Assembly: GCF_025532145.1 (NCBI RefSeq)
Contig: NZ_ARXS01000031.1
Span: forward strand, 1-54,709
Length of the DNA: 54,709 bases
Source of the DNA: Alloalcanivorax balearicus MACL04
GTDB lineage: Bacteria; Pseudomonadota; Gammaproteobacteria; Pseudomonadales; Alcanivoracaceae
Reading direction: 5' to 3'
Within the stretch, counting starts at the first letter, position 1, and every line of letters starts with the position of its first letter. A model generated the notes under the pieces. That model saw only the letters and a list, made by a program, of their open reading frames with translations, ran no database searches and had not been told where the DNA came from. Below, piece by piece: positions 1 through 8,832 of this stretch. A program made the translations under genes and the position numbers.

Positions 1-19
1 AAATACATCCCTGTAAGCT

Positions 20-47
20 CCCGGTTTGACGGCCCTGTCAAACCGGG
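20..47. repeat. 11-bp perfect inverted repeat (hairpin)
   Basis: Arms CCCGGTTTGAC (20-30) and GTCAAACCGGG (37-47) pair perfectly around a 6-base loop. Neither strand has a run of T directly after the stem, so it is not a textbook Rho-independent terminator. It lies beyond the 3' end of the minus-strand alcohol dehydrogenase gene and may stabilise or end that transcript. The rest of 1-185 shows no gene. Confidence 0.6.
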
Positions 48-104
48 TCCCGGAAGGCCTCCGTGCAGACCCGTGCCCCGATGGAGACGCTCATTCCCGT
101 CATT

Positions 105-124
105 CCGCGATGAACCTTTTTTAT
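105..124 (+). repeat. 20-bp repeat, inverted copy near the window's right end
   Basis: The 20 bases CCGCGATGAACCTTTTTTAT recur as an exact reverse complement at 54671-54690. The flanks of the two copies differ. It is probably a fragment of a dispersed intergenic repeat. Confidence 0.6.
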
Positions 125-145
125 GGGTGCCGTTGATATGAATGC

Positions 146-184
146 AGAGGCAGCTACAAGGCCGCCGTGGGAGCTGGCTTGCTG
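146..184. repeat. partial REP-like element
   Basis: The stretch resembles the arm seen at 8692-8736: GAGGCAGCTACAA, then GCCG, then TGTGGGAGC-like sequence and a GCTTGC-like core. It abuts the stop codon of the alcohol dehydrogenase gene (186-188). The second arm is missing, so it is a fragment or diverged copy. Confidence 0.5.
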
Positions 185-185
185 C

Positions 186-1169
186 TCAAGGCACCAACAC
201 CGCCGCGCCGGTGAGACGGCCGGTGCGAAGATCGTCCAGCGCTTCGTTTGCCTCATCCAACCGATAGCTCCGCGTCGCGACCTCGATACCCGCCTGCGAG
301 GCGAGACGCAGAAACTGCTCGCCATCCTCCCGGGTCAGATTGGCGACGGAACGGATCACTCGCTCACCCCACAAGTCGGCGTAGGGAAAACCCGGAATAT
401 CACTCATATGAATGCCGCCACAGACCACCACGCCGCCTTTGCGCACCGCGCGCAGAGCCAGGGGCACCAAAGCGCCCACCGGAGCAAAAAGAATGGCCGC
501 GTCCAGTTCCACCGGCGGCGCCTGGTCTGATCCGCCGGCCCAGATTGCCCCCGTTTCCCGCGCGAACGCCTGCGCGGCGGCGTCTCCAGGACGGGTAAAC
601 GCGTAGATCTCACGCCCCTGCCAGCAGGCAAGCTGGGTCAGGATGTGCGCCGCCGCGCCGAAGCCGTAGAGCCCCAATCGCGGCGCCTCCCCGGCCATTC
701 GATAGGAGCGGTAGCCAATCAGGCCGGCACACAGCAACGGCGCCAGACTGACGGGATCAGGTTCTTCCGGCAAGGCAAAAGCGTAGTCCTGTGAGGCCAC
801 ACAATGTTCGGCGTAGCCTCCGTCAAGGGTGTAACCGGTGAACCCGGGCGTGTCACAAAGATTCTCCTGGCCCGCTTCGCAATAGCGGCATCGTCCACAG
901 CTGTGTCCAAGCCAGGGGATACCAACGCGCTGGCCCATGGAAAAGCGGCTGGCACCCGGCCCCAGCTCCACAACCCGCCCAACGATTTCGTGACCCGGGA
1001 CCAGAGGGAGTTTGGCACCGTTCAGCTCGCCGTCCACCACATGCAGATCGGTGCGGCAGACACCGCAGGCTTCGACCTGAAGGCGCAACTCGCCGGGGCC
1101 GGGACGGGCCGCCGGACAATCGACCAATTCGAGTGGCTCGCCAATCTTTCGCAAGCTCATGGCTCGCAT
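186..1169 (-). CDS. zinc-dependent alcohol dehydrogenase family protein
   Basis: Cytosolic medium-chain dehydrogenase of about 327 aa, predicted to oxidise alcohols or reduce aldehydes with NAD(P). Visible features are the catalytic-zinc Cys in CGVCRTDLH, the GHEIVG motif, a structural-zinc cluster of four Cys in CGRCRYCEAGQENLC, and a Rossmann segment LGLYGFGAAAH. The ATG at 1169 is chosen because GGAG precedes it at good spacing; an upstream in-frame extension would add 25 non-homologous residues. It lies downstream of the ExaC-like gene on the same strand (172-base gap), so it may be part of the alcohol-oxidation regulon. Substrate not determined from sequence. Confidence 0.9.
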   Translation of the reverse strand: MRAMSLRKIGEPLELVDCPAARPGPGELRLQVEACGVCRTDLHVVDGELNGAKLPLVPGHEIVGRVVELGPGASRFSMGQRVGIPWLGHSCGRCRYCEAGQENLCDTPGFTGYTLDGGYAEHCVASQDYAFALPEEPDPVSLAPLLCAGLIGYRSYRMAGEAPRLGLYGFGAAAHILTQLACWQGREIYAFTRPGDAAAQAFARETGAIWAGGSDQAPPVELDAAILFAPVGALVPLALRAVRKGGVVVCGGIHMSDIPGFPYADLWGERVIRSVANLTREDGEQFLRLASQAGIEVATRSYRLDEANEALDDLRTGRLTGAAVLVP

Positions 1170-1341
1170 GGGAATCTCCGTTGTTGTTGAAATACCGCCA
1201 CCATGATCCAGTGTAGTGCAAGCGGGGGCCTTGATCGCAATCAAGCAACGGAGAGGGGGAATGGACAGAAAAGCGGCGGGGCCGGCGGAGAGGTCGGGAG
1301 AACGTTTCCCCTTCCCGCTGCCACCGGCTTATCCGTTGGCT

Positions 1342-2862
1342 TCAGAAGAAGCCAAGCGGGTTCACGTCATAGCTGACCAGAAGGTTCTTGGTCTGTTGGT
1401 AGTGGTCCAGGATCATCTTGTGGGTTTCCCGGCCGATACCGGATTTCTTGTAACCGCCAAAGGCGGCATGGGCCGGATAGGCATGATAGCAGTTGGTCCA
1501 GACCCGGCCGGCCTGAATGCCGCGGCCCATGCGGAATGCCACGTTGATATCGCGGCTCCAGACCCCGGCACCGAGGCCGAACTCGGTATCATTGGCGATC
1601 GCCAGTGCTTCCGCCTCGTCCTTGAAAGTGGTCACCGCCACCACCGGCCCGAAGATTTCCTCCTGGAACACCCGCATCTTGTTATGGCCCTTGAGCAGGG
1701 TCGGCTGGATATAGAAGCCTTCGCCGTGTTCACCGGCCAGGGATTCGCGATCACCACCGGCCAGGAACTCGGCACCTTCGCTACGGGCCACTTCCATGTA
1801 GGACATGATCTTGTCGAACTGCTCCTGGGAGGCCTGAGCGCCGACCTGGGTTTCGGTGTCCAGCGGATTGCCACGCTTGATCGTGGCGATGCGTGCCACC
1901 ACCCGTTCCATGAAGTCGTCGTACATGCTTTCCTGGATCAGAGCCCGGGACGGGCAGGTGCAGACCTCGCCCTGGTTGAAGAACGCCAGCACCAGGCCTT
2001 CCACCGCCTTGTCGATGAACTCCGGCTCGGCATTGAGGATGTCGGCGAAGTAAATATTGGGCGATTTGCCGCCCAGTTCCACGGTGGAGGGAATGATGTT
2101 CTCCGCCGCGCACTTGAGGATGTGTGAGCCCACCGGCGTGGAGCCGGTGAAAGCGATCTTGGCGATGCGCTTGCTGGTGGCCAGGGCCTGGCCGGCTTCG
2201 TCGCCAAAACCGTTGACCACGTTCAACACACCCGCCGGCAGCAGATCACCGATCAGTTCCATCACCTTGAGGATCGACACCGGAGTTTGTTCCGCCGGCT
2301 TCAGCACCACGCAGTTGCCCGCCGCCAGCGCCGGCGCCAGTTTCCAGGCAGCCATCAGGATCGGGAAATTCCAGGGGATGATCTGCCCGACCACACCCAA
2401 TGGCTCGTGAAAATGATAGGCCACGGTGTTGGCGTCAATATCCGCGAGCGTGCCTTCCTGGGCGCGGATACAGCCAGCGAAATAGCGGAAGTGGTCCACC
2501 GTCAGCGGGATATCGGCGTTGAGGGTTTCGCGCACCGCCTTGCCGTTATCCCAGGTTTCCGCCACCGCCAGGGACTCCAGGCTGCCCTCGATGCGGTCGG
2601 CGATTTTCAGCAACAGATTGGCACGCTCGGCCACCGAGGTTCGCGCCCAGCCCGGCGCGGCACGGTGAGCGGCGTCCAGTGCCAGATCGATGTCTTCAGC
2701 GGAGGAGCGGGGCACCTGACAGAACACCTTGCCATTGACCGGACTGATGTTGTCGAAGTACCGGCCCTTAACAGGCGCCACCCACTCACCGCCAATGTAG
2801 TTTTGGTAGCGCTCCTTGAAGGAGACCAGGGCGCCCTGACTACCGGGATTGTCGTAAATCAT
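1342..2862 (-). CDS. exaC: NAD-dependent aldehyde dehydrogenase, ExaC/AcoD type
   Basis: 506-aa ALDH-superfamily enzyme, predicted to oxidise the aldehyde (such as acetaldehyde) made by the PQQ alcohol dehydrogenase to the acid. It shows the PWNFP loop (about 164-168), the general-base Glu262 in VELGGKSPN and the nucleophile Cys301 in GEVCTCPSR. Length and the [14 protein letters not shown]-terminal motif fit the ExaC/AcoD group. The ATG at 2862 follows GAGGAAG; an earlier in-frame start would add 16 unrelated residues. It lies in the same relative position to exaA/pedF as exaC in Pseudomonas. A TAGTAC/CCTTGGTA element lies about 110-120 bases upstream. Symbol by family resemblance. Confidence 0.9.
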   Translation of the reverse strand: MIYDNPGSQGALVSFKERYQNYIGGEWVAPVKGRYFDNISPVNGKVFCQVPRSSAEDIDLALDAAHRAAPGWARTSVAERANLLLKIADRIEGSLESLAVAETWDNGKAVRETLNADIPLTVDHFRYFAGCIRAQEGTLADIDANTVAYHFHEPLGVVGQIIPWNFPILMAAWKLAPALAAGNCVVLKPAEQTPVSILKVMELIGDLLPAGVLNVVNGFGDEAGQALATSKRIAKIAFTGSTPVGSHILKCAAENIIPSTVELGGKSPNIYFADILNAEPEFIDKAVEGLVLAFFNQGEVCTCPSRALIQESMYDDFMERVVARIATIKRGNPLDTETQVGAQASQEQFDKIMSYMEVARSEGAEFLAGGDRESLAGEHGEGFYIQPTLLKGHNKMRVFQEEIFGPVVAVTTFKDEAEALAIANDTEFGLGAGVWSRDINVAFRMGRGIQAGRVWTNCYHAYPAHAAFGGYKKSGIGRETHKMILDHYQQTKNLLVSYDVNPLGFF

Positions 2863-2969
2863 AGCCGTACTTCCTCGCTTTTTTATGCTGATCCTGAGTT
2901 TTTCCGCCACGCTCTCGAGCGGACTGTCTGGATATTCAGATTAGTGCCGCGCCGGCAACGCCCGCATGC

Positions 2970-2982
2970 TACCAAGGTACTA
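2970..2982 (-). promoter_or_regulatory. putative response-regulator box upstream of exaC
   Basis: Read on the minus strand this is TAGTACCTTGGTA. CCTTGGTA also occurs upstream of exaA (5337-5344), and TAGTAC occurs upstream of exaA/pedF (5342-5347) and the AgmR-like gene (12365-12370). All are likely targets of the same regulator. The call rests on only three sites. Confidence 0.3.
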
Positions 2983-2991
2983 ATTCGGCCC

Positions 2992-3978
2992 TTATTTGGT
3001 CGTATCCGGATCCGCCCACAACAGCGCTTCCTCATAGTCGGCGTAGAAATGGCTGACACTGCGGGTCAGTTCGTACCGCACCAGCGCCATGCCGGCGAAG
3101 CGTTCCGGTAACGGTGCCTGAATCACCTCGTTGCGGGTGGCGCCGCGAGTCGCCCCCTCGGCGAGACGCCGATCCAGCCAATCCAGATAGTCGAGCGTTT
3201 CTCGGATGGGTGAGTCGTTCGGCGATACCGGACCGTGGCCCGGCACCAATGTTTCGAATTGCAGCGCGCGCAGTTGCCTGAGCTGCTCCCGCCAGATGCC
3301 AATCCCCGGGGAATGCGGTGTGGTCGGTGCCCGGCGGTGGAATACCAGATCACCGGTGAACAACACCCCGGTGGCGGGATCGAGTACCACCAGGTCGGCG
3401 CCGGAATGGCCGCTGAAAGCAAACAATTGCAACGGATAATCGCCAAAGCGGCCCTCGCCTTGCTGTACGGACCGGGTTGGCAGTACCGTTTCGGTGCCGC
3501 GCACGGCGTCTCCCAGCCGTTGATAAAGCGTGGCGCGAAAGCTGTCGGCGTCCCGCTTCAGGGCGGCGCGGGTGGCAGGCAGCGCGGAAATTTCCGCGCC
3601 CTCGAAGGCCTGGTTGCCGAACACATGATCCGGGTGATGATGGGTGTTGATAATCCAGCGCACCGGCTGGTCGGTGACGGTGGCGATGGCCGCCCGCAGC
3701 GCCCGACCGTAATTCAGCGTGCTGCCGGTATCGATGACGACAACGCCATCACCGGTGGCGATGAACGCCGCATTGGCGATATCTCCGCCGTTGTCCTCGG
3801 AAAGTTCCTCGCGCCGCCCTTCCACTACCCAGGTGCGCTCCGCCACGGCCACCGGTTTCAGCTCATAATCGAAGGCCGGCGCGTACCTGGGTGGTAAAAG
3901 GACGGCACCCAACACCAGCGCCACAAACAGCACCGTCTTCGCCAGGCCGAGCCGGACCGCGCCGTCACGGGATGGCAT
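2992..3978 (-). CDS. quinoprotein relay system metallo-beta-lactamase-fold hydrolase
   Basis: MBL-fold zinc hydrolase of about 328 aa with an N-terminal hydrophobic segment (LAKTVLFVALVLGAVLL), so probably exported or membrane-anchored. Zinc-binding motifs are THHHPDH, GHSGAD and the later GHGP. Close relatives are found beside PQQ alcohol dehydrogenases together with a SoxYZ-like carrier and c-550 and are named quinoprotein relay system zinc metallohydrolases; their reaction is unknown. The ATG at 3978 (GAG upstream) overlaps the end of the SoxYZ gene by 14 bases; an ATG at 3996 is an alternative. Translational coupling with the upstream gene is likely. Confidence 0.85.
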   Translation of the reverse strand: MPSRDGAVRLGLAKTVLFVALVLGAVLLPPRYAPAFDYELKPVAVAERTWVVEGRREELSEDNGGDIANAAFIATGDGVVVIDTGSTLNYGRALRAAIATVTDQPVRWIINTHHHPDHVFGNQAFEGAEISALPATRAALKRDADSFRATLYQRLGDAVRGTETVLPTRSVQQGEGRFGDYPLQLFAFSGHSGADLVVLDPATGVLFTGDLVFHRRAPTTPHSPGIGIWREQLRQLRALQFETLVPGHGPVSPNDSPIRETLDYLDWLDRRLAEGATRGATRNEVIQAPLPERFAGMALVRYELTRSVSHFYADYEEALLWADPDTTK

Positions 3979-4729
3979 GATCGAACTCGTTGCCATTGTT
4001 GTCCCGGGCCTGGAACCGATAGCTGGCGCCGGCTTTCCCCTTGAGCGTAAGCGCCAGCTCCGGGTTCTCACTCACCGAGGCCTGCCAAGCCATGGTCGCC
4101 GCCGGTTCGCCATCACGAATGAACGCCACCTGCTCCACGTAAAACGGCCGAGTACTCGGAATCAGACCGCTGTCCATGGGATGCGACAGCTTTACCCGCA
4201 CCCGGCTGCCTGGCTCATGGTCAAACCGCCGGGCCATGATCTTGCCGAAATCCTTGGACCAGTTGTCCTCGGTCTTGGCGATGCCGGGCGTGGTACAGCC
4301 CCCGCCCTCGCCTTCGATACGAGTGCTGCCGACGTGCCAAACGCCGTCACTGAGCACCGCCACCCGCACCGCCGAGGACTGCTCCAGACGCACGTTGATG
4401 GAAAGATTCGCCAGGCCATCACTCAGTGGCCGGTAGTCGAACACCAATGGGATCGGGTTCAGTTCCACCCACAACAGCATGCGTTGGAATCGGCCGTTGA
4501 AATCCGAGGCGTCCACATCAATGGGAACCTGTCCGGAGTCCTCCGCGAAGGCCGGCGCCTGAATACGGACCCGCTGATCGAAACGTACCGGTGCGTCACC
4601 AAGAAAACGTTCGTGGTACCGCTCCCACATGAAGGAATCCAACGGGTCTTTTTGCGCTTCCCCGGCCATGCCCGAGGACGCGCAAAACACCATCAGCACC
4701 GCCAGCAGCGGCTTCAGGTAACCGGCCAT
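3965..4729 (-). CDS. quinoprotein dehydrogenase-associated SoxYZ-like carrier
   Basis: Periplasmic protein of about 254 aa with a signal peptide (MAGYLKPLLAVLMVFCASSG then A-rich cleavage). The N-terminal half is SoxY-like and contains GEGGGCTTPG, matching the swinging-arm Cys motif of SoxY; the C-terminal half is SoxZ-like and ends in a beta-sandwich. Members of this family accompany PQQ alcohol dehydrogenases, where their cargo is not known. Start choice: AAGGGAGGG sits directly against an ATG at 4735 but six bases before the ATG at 4729, so 4729 is preferred. It is co-directional with pedF (28-base gap) and overlaps the MBL gene. Confidence 0.85.
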   Translation of the reverse strand: MAGYLKPLLAVLMVFCASSGMAGEAQKDPLDSFMWERYHERFLGDAPVRFDQRVRIQAPAFAEDSGQVPIDVDASDFNGRFQRMLLWVELNPIPLVFDYRPLSDGLANLSINVRLEQSSAVRVAVLSDGVWHVGSTRIEGEGGGCTTPGIAKTEDNWSKDFGKIMARRFDHEPGSRVRVKLSHPMDSGLIPSTRPFYVEQVAFIRDGEPAATMAWQASVSENPELALTLKGKAGASYRFQARDNNGNEFDHAIP

Positions 4730-4757
4730 GGCCATCCCTCCCTTGTTCACCGGTGAC

Positions 4758-5201
4758 TCAATTGCCGCCGGTGGTTTCCAGGCTGACGGTTTCCAGCCAG
4801 GTACGGATCGCCCATAGCGCTTCCTGGCTGAGATAGTTAGCCATCGGCGGCATCAGCACCCGACCGTTACGGCTGGCGCCGTTGATCACGCGCTCTTTGT
4901 ACCACTCGTCACCGTAATCGCCGTTTTCCAGCTCACGCAGATCCGGAGCGATACCGCCGGATTTCGCTTCCAGGCCATGGCAAGCGGCGCAGTTCTGGTT
5001 ATAGGCGGACTTGCCCACATCCACCGCCAGTTCGTGTTGCGGATGCGATTCCCGGTAAGGGTTGGTATCACGCCACTCCTCGCCCAGCTCTTCCAGGCCT
5101 CGGATGTTGACCGACTGCGGCGTGACATTGCCGTGCCCCCAAGCCAGACCGGCCAGGGACAACAGGGAGGTGAGGGTGAGAATAAACATTGTTCTGGTCA
5201 T
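4758..5201 (-). CDS. pedF: cytochrome c-550 PedF family
   Basis: Periplasmic class I c-type cytochrome, 147 aa, with a Sec signal peptide (MTRTMFILTLTSLLSLAGLA). The single haem site is CAACH and a distal Met ligand is available in the RVLMPPMANYL segment. The family transfers electrons from PQQ alcohol dehydrogenase (ExaA/PedE) to the respiratory chain and is the exaB equivalent in Pseudomonas. It is divergent from exaA and first in a run of pedF, SoxYZ-like, MBL and exaC genes. Assignment is by motif, length and context. Confidence 0.92.
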   Translation of the reverse strand: MTRTMFILTLTSLLSLAGLAWGHGNVTPQSVNIRGLEELGEEWRDTNPYRESHPQHELAVDVGKSAYNQNCAACHGLEAKSGGIAPDLRELENGDYGDEWYKERVINGASRNGRVLMPPMANYLSQEALWAIRTWLETVSLETTGGN

Positions 5202-5480
5202 TGTCGGGATCCTTCAGATCGCTGATTGCAATACGGCGGTAAAGCGCGAAGCCGGCTCAAAGGCCTCACATCGCATTTCAATCTAGCGATCCGTCCGCCA
5301 TCGACCTACTCGTCCTTGGACCAAACCTGTCTACATCCTTGGTACTAGACCCAATTGGCTAGATTTCTCGGCCTGGTGTCGGTAGCGGCCAATCGCGCCC
5401 TCGGAGACTCTGAGTCCTGTCTTCATCCGCAGCGGGGCGGGAACACTCCGCGACCGATACCAACAAGCCGAGGAACAGGT
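5202..5480. promoter_or_regulatory. divergent pedF / exaA promoter region
   Basis: 279 non-coding bases separate the two divergent genes. They hold two direct TCCTTGG copies (5313-5319 and 5336-5342), 23 bases apart, the second reading TCCTTGGTACTA. A two-turn spacing of direct repeats is typical of LuxR-type response-regulator sites. The nearest candidate regulator is the AgmR-like protein at 11523-12224. No confident -35/-10 pair was identified. Confidence 0.4.
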
Positions 5481-7376
5481 ATGAAAACAACAAGCCGCAA
5501 CGCACCGTTTTCCGGAAAGGTCAAACGCCTTGCCGGCGCGGTTACCCTGGCCACCATGATCGGGGCCACCACGATCGGAGTAAGTGGCGCCGCGCATTCC
5601 GCCACCAAGACGGTAAGCTGGGAAGACATCGCCAATGATGCCGCCACCACCGACGACGTCCTGATGTACGGCCTGGGCATCCAGGCTCAGCGCTACAGCA
5701 CACTCGACAACATCAACGCCGACAACGTCTCCATGCTGACACCGGCGTGGTCCTTCTCGTTTGGTGATGAGAAGCAGCGCGGACAGGAATCCCAGGCGCT
5801 GGTCCACGACGGCGTGATCTACGTCACCGGCTCCTATTCCCGCGTATTCGCCATCGACGCCCGCACCGGCAAGAAGCTGTGGGACTACGCCCATCGCCTG
5901 CCGGACGACATCCGTCCCTGCTGCGACGTGGTCAACCGTGGCGCCGCCATCTATGGCGACAAGATTTTCTTCGGCACCCTCGATGCCAGCATGGTGGCGC
6001 TGAACAAGGACACCGGCAAAGTGGTCTGGCGCAAAAAGTTCGCTGACCACAAAGTGGGTTACACCATGACCGGCGCTCCGACCATCGTTAAGGATCAGAA
6101 AACCGGAAAAGTTCTGTTGATCCACGGCTCTTCCGGTGATGAGTTCGGCGTGGTCGGCCGGCTGTTCGCTCGCGACCCGGATACCGGTGAGGAAATCTGG
6201 ATGCGGCCGTTCGTGGAAGGCCACATGGGCCGCCTCAATGGCAAGGAGAGTACGCCCAGCGGTGATCCGCGCGCGCCGTCCTGGCCGGACGATCCCAACA
6301 CCGAAACCGGCAAGGCCAAGGCCTGGAGTCACGGCGGCGGCGCCCCCTGGCAGAGCGCCACTTTCGATCCACAAACCAATACCATCGTTATCGGCGCGGG
6401 CAACCCGGCACCCTGGAACGGTTGGGCCCGCACCGCGCCCAACGGTGATCCCAAGGACTACGACAGCCTCTACACCTCCGGGCAGGTCGGCGTGGATCCG
6501 AGCACCGGCGAGATCAAGTGGTTCTATCAGCACACGCCCAATGACACCTGGGATTTCTCCGGCAACAACGAGATCGTGCTGTTCGATTACGTCGACAAGA
6601 AAGGCAAGCTCCACAAGGCCGGCGCTCACGCCGACCGTAACGGGTTCTTCTACGTCACCGACCGTACCAGCGGCAAACTGTTGAACGCGTTCCCGTTTGT
6701 CGACGGCATCACCTGGGCCAAGGGCATCGACTTGAAAACCGGTCGTCCGATCGAGAACAAAGGCCAGCGGCCGGCGCGCTTGAAGAAAGGCGAAACCCGC
6801 TCCGAAGCGGTGGAAGTGTCACCGCCGTTCCTCGGCGGCAAGAACTGGAACCCGATGGCCTACAGCCAGGACACCGGTTTGTTCTACGTGCCCGCCAACC
6901 ATTGGAAGGAGGACTACTGGACCGAGGAAGTGGAATACACCCCGGGCTCCGCCTACCTCGGCATGGGCTTCCGCATCAAGCGGCTGTTCGACGATCACGT
7001 GGGTGTGCTGCGCGCCATGGATCCGACCACCGGCAAGGTGGTCTGGCAACACAAGGAAGAGATGCCGTTGTGGGCCGGCGTGCTGGCCACCAAGGGTAAT
7101 CTGGTGTTCACCGGTACCGGCGACGGCTACTTCAAAGCCTTTGACGCCAAAAGCGGCAAGGAGCTTTGGAAGTTCCAGGTGGGCACCGGAATCATCTCCC
7201 CGCCCATCACCTGGGAAATGGACGGCGAGCAGTACATCGGCGTGACCGCCGGCTACGGTGGCGCGGTGCCACTGTGGGGCGGCGACATGGCGGAACTGAC
7301 CCGGCCAATTTCCCAGGGCGGTTCCTTCTGGGTATTCAAACTACCCAGCTTCGCCAAGGACATGGCGAAGAAATAA
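5481..7376 (+). CDS. exaA: PQQ-dependent alcohol dehydrogenase (quinoprotein ethanol dehydrogenase)
   Basis: Periplasmic eight-bladed-propeller quinoprotein, 631 aa with signal peptide, oxidising primary alcohols to aldehydes and passing electrons to cytochrome c-550. The vicinal disulfide pair is Cys147-Cys148 ([10 protein letters not shown]). The catalytic Asp is Asp358 in [10 protein letters not shown]. The residue two positions on is Ser360, whereas lanthanide-dependent relatives (XoxF, PedH) have Asp there, so a calcium-dependent ExaA/PedE-type enzyme is predicted. W-motif repeats such as [19 protein letters not shown] support the propeller. The ATG at 5481 follows GAGGAACAGGT. It diverges from pedF. 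The symbol is by strong similarity to the ExaA group. Confidence 0.95.
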   Translation: MKTTSRNAPFSGKVKRLAGAVTLATMIGATTIGVSGAAHSATKTVSWEDIANDAATTDDVLMYGLGIQAQRYSTLDNINADNVSMLTPAWSFSFGDEKQRGQESQALVHDGVIYVTGSYSRVFAIDARTGKKLWDYAHRLPDDIRPCCDVVNRGAAIYGDKIFFGTLDASMVALNKDTGKVVWRKKFADHKVGYTMTGAPTIVKDQKTGKVLLIHGSSGDEFGVVGRLFARDPDTGEEIWMRPFVEGHMGRLNGKESTPSGDPRAPSWPDDPNTETGKAKAWSHGGGAPWQSATFDPQTNTIVIGAGNPAPWNGWARTAPNGDPKDYDSLYTSGQVGVDPSTGEIKWFYQHTPNDTWDFSGNNEIVLFDYVDKKGKLHKAGAHADRNGFFYVTDRTSGKLLNAFPFVDGITWAKGIDLKTGRPIENKGQRPARLKKGETRSEAVEVSPPFLGGKNWNPMAYSQDTGLFYVPANHWKEDYWTEEVEYTPGSAYLGMGFRIKRLFDDHVGVLRAMDPTTGKVVWQHKEEMPLWAGVLATKGNLVFTGTGDGYFKAFDAKSGKELWKFQVGTGIISPPITWEMDGEQYIGVTAGYGGAVPLWGGDMAELTRPISQGGSFWVFKLPSFAKDMAKK

Positions 7377-7392
7377 CAACGCCGATCAGCGC

Positions 7393-7426
7393 GGAAGGGA
7401 GCGGTGCCCAGAGGTGCCGCTCCTTC
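7393..7426 (+). terminator. hairpin after exaA
   Basis: GGAGCGG (7398-7404) pairs with CCGCTCC (7417-7423), and neighbouring bases extend the stem. There is no strong T-run, so it may be a partial terminator or 3'-stabilising structure that lowers expression of the two downstream genes relative to exaA. Confidence 0.45.
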
Positions 7427-7476
7427 ACCACAACAATAACACCGGCCCGGCGTAAACCGGGCCCTGGGAGCATGTC

Positions 7477-8151
7477 ATGGCACTGCGATCCAAACTCCTG
7501 CTAAGCAGCCTTCTGGTGGTCGCCGGCGCAATGACGCTGGGCAAATCCCCGCGCGCCGCCGAAGACGACCTCTGGGCGCCACCGGAACACAATGGCTGCG
7601 TTCTTGAGGCCCAGACTCATTGTCCCGGCGCGGACCTGTCCGGCGCCGATCTTTCCAACCTGGATTTACGCGGCGCCGATTTCAGCAACGCCAATCTGCG
7701 TGGCACCGACCTGCGTCATACCGATCTGCGCGGCGCCAATCTGGAGCGCGCCGATCTGAGCGGCGCCGATCTGACCCGCGCCACGCTGTACAGCACCAAC
7801 CTGCGCTCCGCCAATCTGAGTCAGGCCAAGCTGGTGGCGGTACAAAGCTGGAATCTGTTCGCCCAGAACGCGCGCTTCGATGGCGCCGATCTCACTGGCG
7901 CGGACTTGCAGTTCGGCCGTCTCACCCGGGCCAGTTGGCAACACGCCACACTGCGCGCCGCAAACCTGGAGATGGCCTGGATGAACAAGTCAAAACTGCA
8001 AAACGCGGACCTGCGCGACGCCAATTTGCAGGAAACCAAACTGAACCTGTCCACTCTGGAAGGCGCCGATGTCACTGGCGCGCGACTGCGCTTCACCAAC
8101 TTTCAGGGCACTTACATGAAAAACTGCAGCGGCTGCCCACAGGACTGGTGA
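7477..8151 (+). CDS. pentapeptide-repeat protein of the PQQ alcohol cluster
   Basis: 224-aa predicted periplasmic protein with a signal peptide. From about residue 50 it is nearly all A(D/N)LxX pentapeptides (GADLS GADLS NLDLR GADFS), predicting a right-handed quadrilateral beta-helix. It ends in a Cys pair, CSGCPQDW. A pentapeptide-repeat gene is also part of the ped/exa neighbourhood of Pseudomonas; its role is unknown. The ATG at 7477 is preceded by GGGAG. It lies 100 bases after exaA and 1 base before the CXXCW gene, so the three are probably co-transcribed. Confidence 0.85.
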   Translation: MALRSKLLLSSLLVVAGAMTLGKSPRAAEDDLWAPPEHNGCVLEAQTHCPGADLSGADLSNLDLRGADFSNANLRGTDLRHTDLRGANLERADLSGADLTRATLYSTNLRSANLSQAKLVAVQSWNLFAQNARFDGADLTGADLQFGRLTRASWQHATLRAANLEMAWMNKSKLQNADLRDANLQETKLNLSTLEGADVTGARLRFTNFQGTYMKNCSGCPQDW

Positions 8152-8152
8152 A

Positions 8153-8686
8153 ATGATGGGTCGTCTTCTGCTCACTTTGCTCGTCGCCATCGTCGCGCTG
8201 CCTGCATTCAGCGGCGATGGCTTCGACGCCGAAGGTTATCGTCTGCCGCCCTACCGCTCCCCTACTCCAGAGGCAGTGGAAGGTGCCGTGACGCTGAATA
8301 CCGAGGCACTGAAAACCATGCTGTCGACCGAACCCGGCGTGGTTCTGATCGACGTCTATAACGTTGGTTACGCCAACGGCGGTTTTCTACAGGACACGCC
8401 ACATTGGACACTGCCCGGAGCAATCTGGTTACCCAACACCGGTAGCACACCGCTGGAGAATCGTTGGCGGAACTATCTGCATCAGCATCTGAAACGGCTC
8501 ACGGAAGACAACAGGGATCGTGCTCTGGTGTTTTTCTGCCGCGCGGATTGCTGGTTGTCCTGGAATGTGGCGAAACGTATCGCGGCCGATGGCTACACTT
8601 CGGTGTATTGGTATCGCAATGGCGTGGACGGTTGGCGGGAAGCCGGCGGCAAGGTGGAAGCGGTGCGGCCGGAGCCCCTTCTCTGA
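8153..8686 (+). CDS. PQQ-dependent catabolism-associated CXXCW-motif protein
   Basis: 177-aa exported protein (signal peptide MGRLLLTLLVAIVALPAFS) with a rhodanese-like fold: VVLIDVYN resembles the rhodanese entry strand, and FFCRADCWLSWNVAKR carries the family signature, here C-R-A-D-C-W. Relatives occur only beside PQQ alcohol dehydrogenases or PQQ biosynthesis genes; their function is undefined. The ATG is at 8153 or 8156, one base after the previous stop, which suggests translational coupling. Convergent with nahK across a REP-like repeat. Confidence 0.82.
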   Translation: MMGRLLLTLLVAIVALPAFSGDGFDAEGYRLPPYRSPTPEAVEGAVTLNTEALKTMLSTEPGVVLIDVYNVGYANGGFLQDTPHWTLPGAIWLPNTGSTPLENRWRNYLHQHLKRLTEDNRDRALVFFCRADCWLSWNVAKRIAADGYTSVYWYRNGVDGWREAGGKVEAVRPEPLL

Positions 8687-8699
8687 ATTCAGAGGCAGC

Positions 8700-8824
8700 T
8701 ACAAAGCCGCTGTGGGAAGCTTGCTTGCAAGCGAATCTTCTGACGCCCGAAACCCAATTCGCTGCCAAGGCAGCTTCCCACAGCGGCTTCGTAGCTCTTT
8801 GTGGGAAGCTGCCTTGGCAGCGAA
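8700..8824. repeat. REP-like composite element (three arms)
   Basis: 8759-8783 and 8800-8824 are perfect 25-bp inverted repeats (arm begins TTCGCTGCCAAGG). A third arm at about 8700-8736 is an imperfect inverse of 8758-8794. It fills most of the convergent gap between the CXXCW gene and nahK. The same arm pattern recurs at 26882-26950 and 33146-33203. It resembles Pseudomonas REP/BIME elements and could act as a bidirectional terminator or mRNA stabiliser. Confidence 0.75.
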
Positions 8825-8832
8825 TCAACCGA

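Noticed and set aside
5331-6629. 432-codon minus-strand frame over exaA
   Set aside because: It runs antisense to the PQQ dehydrogenase, has no recognisable domain and no ribosome-binding site.
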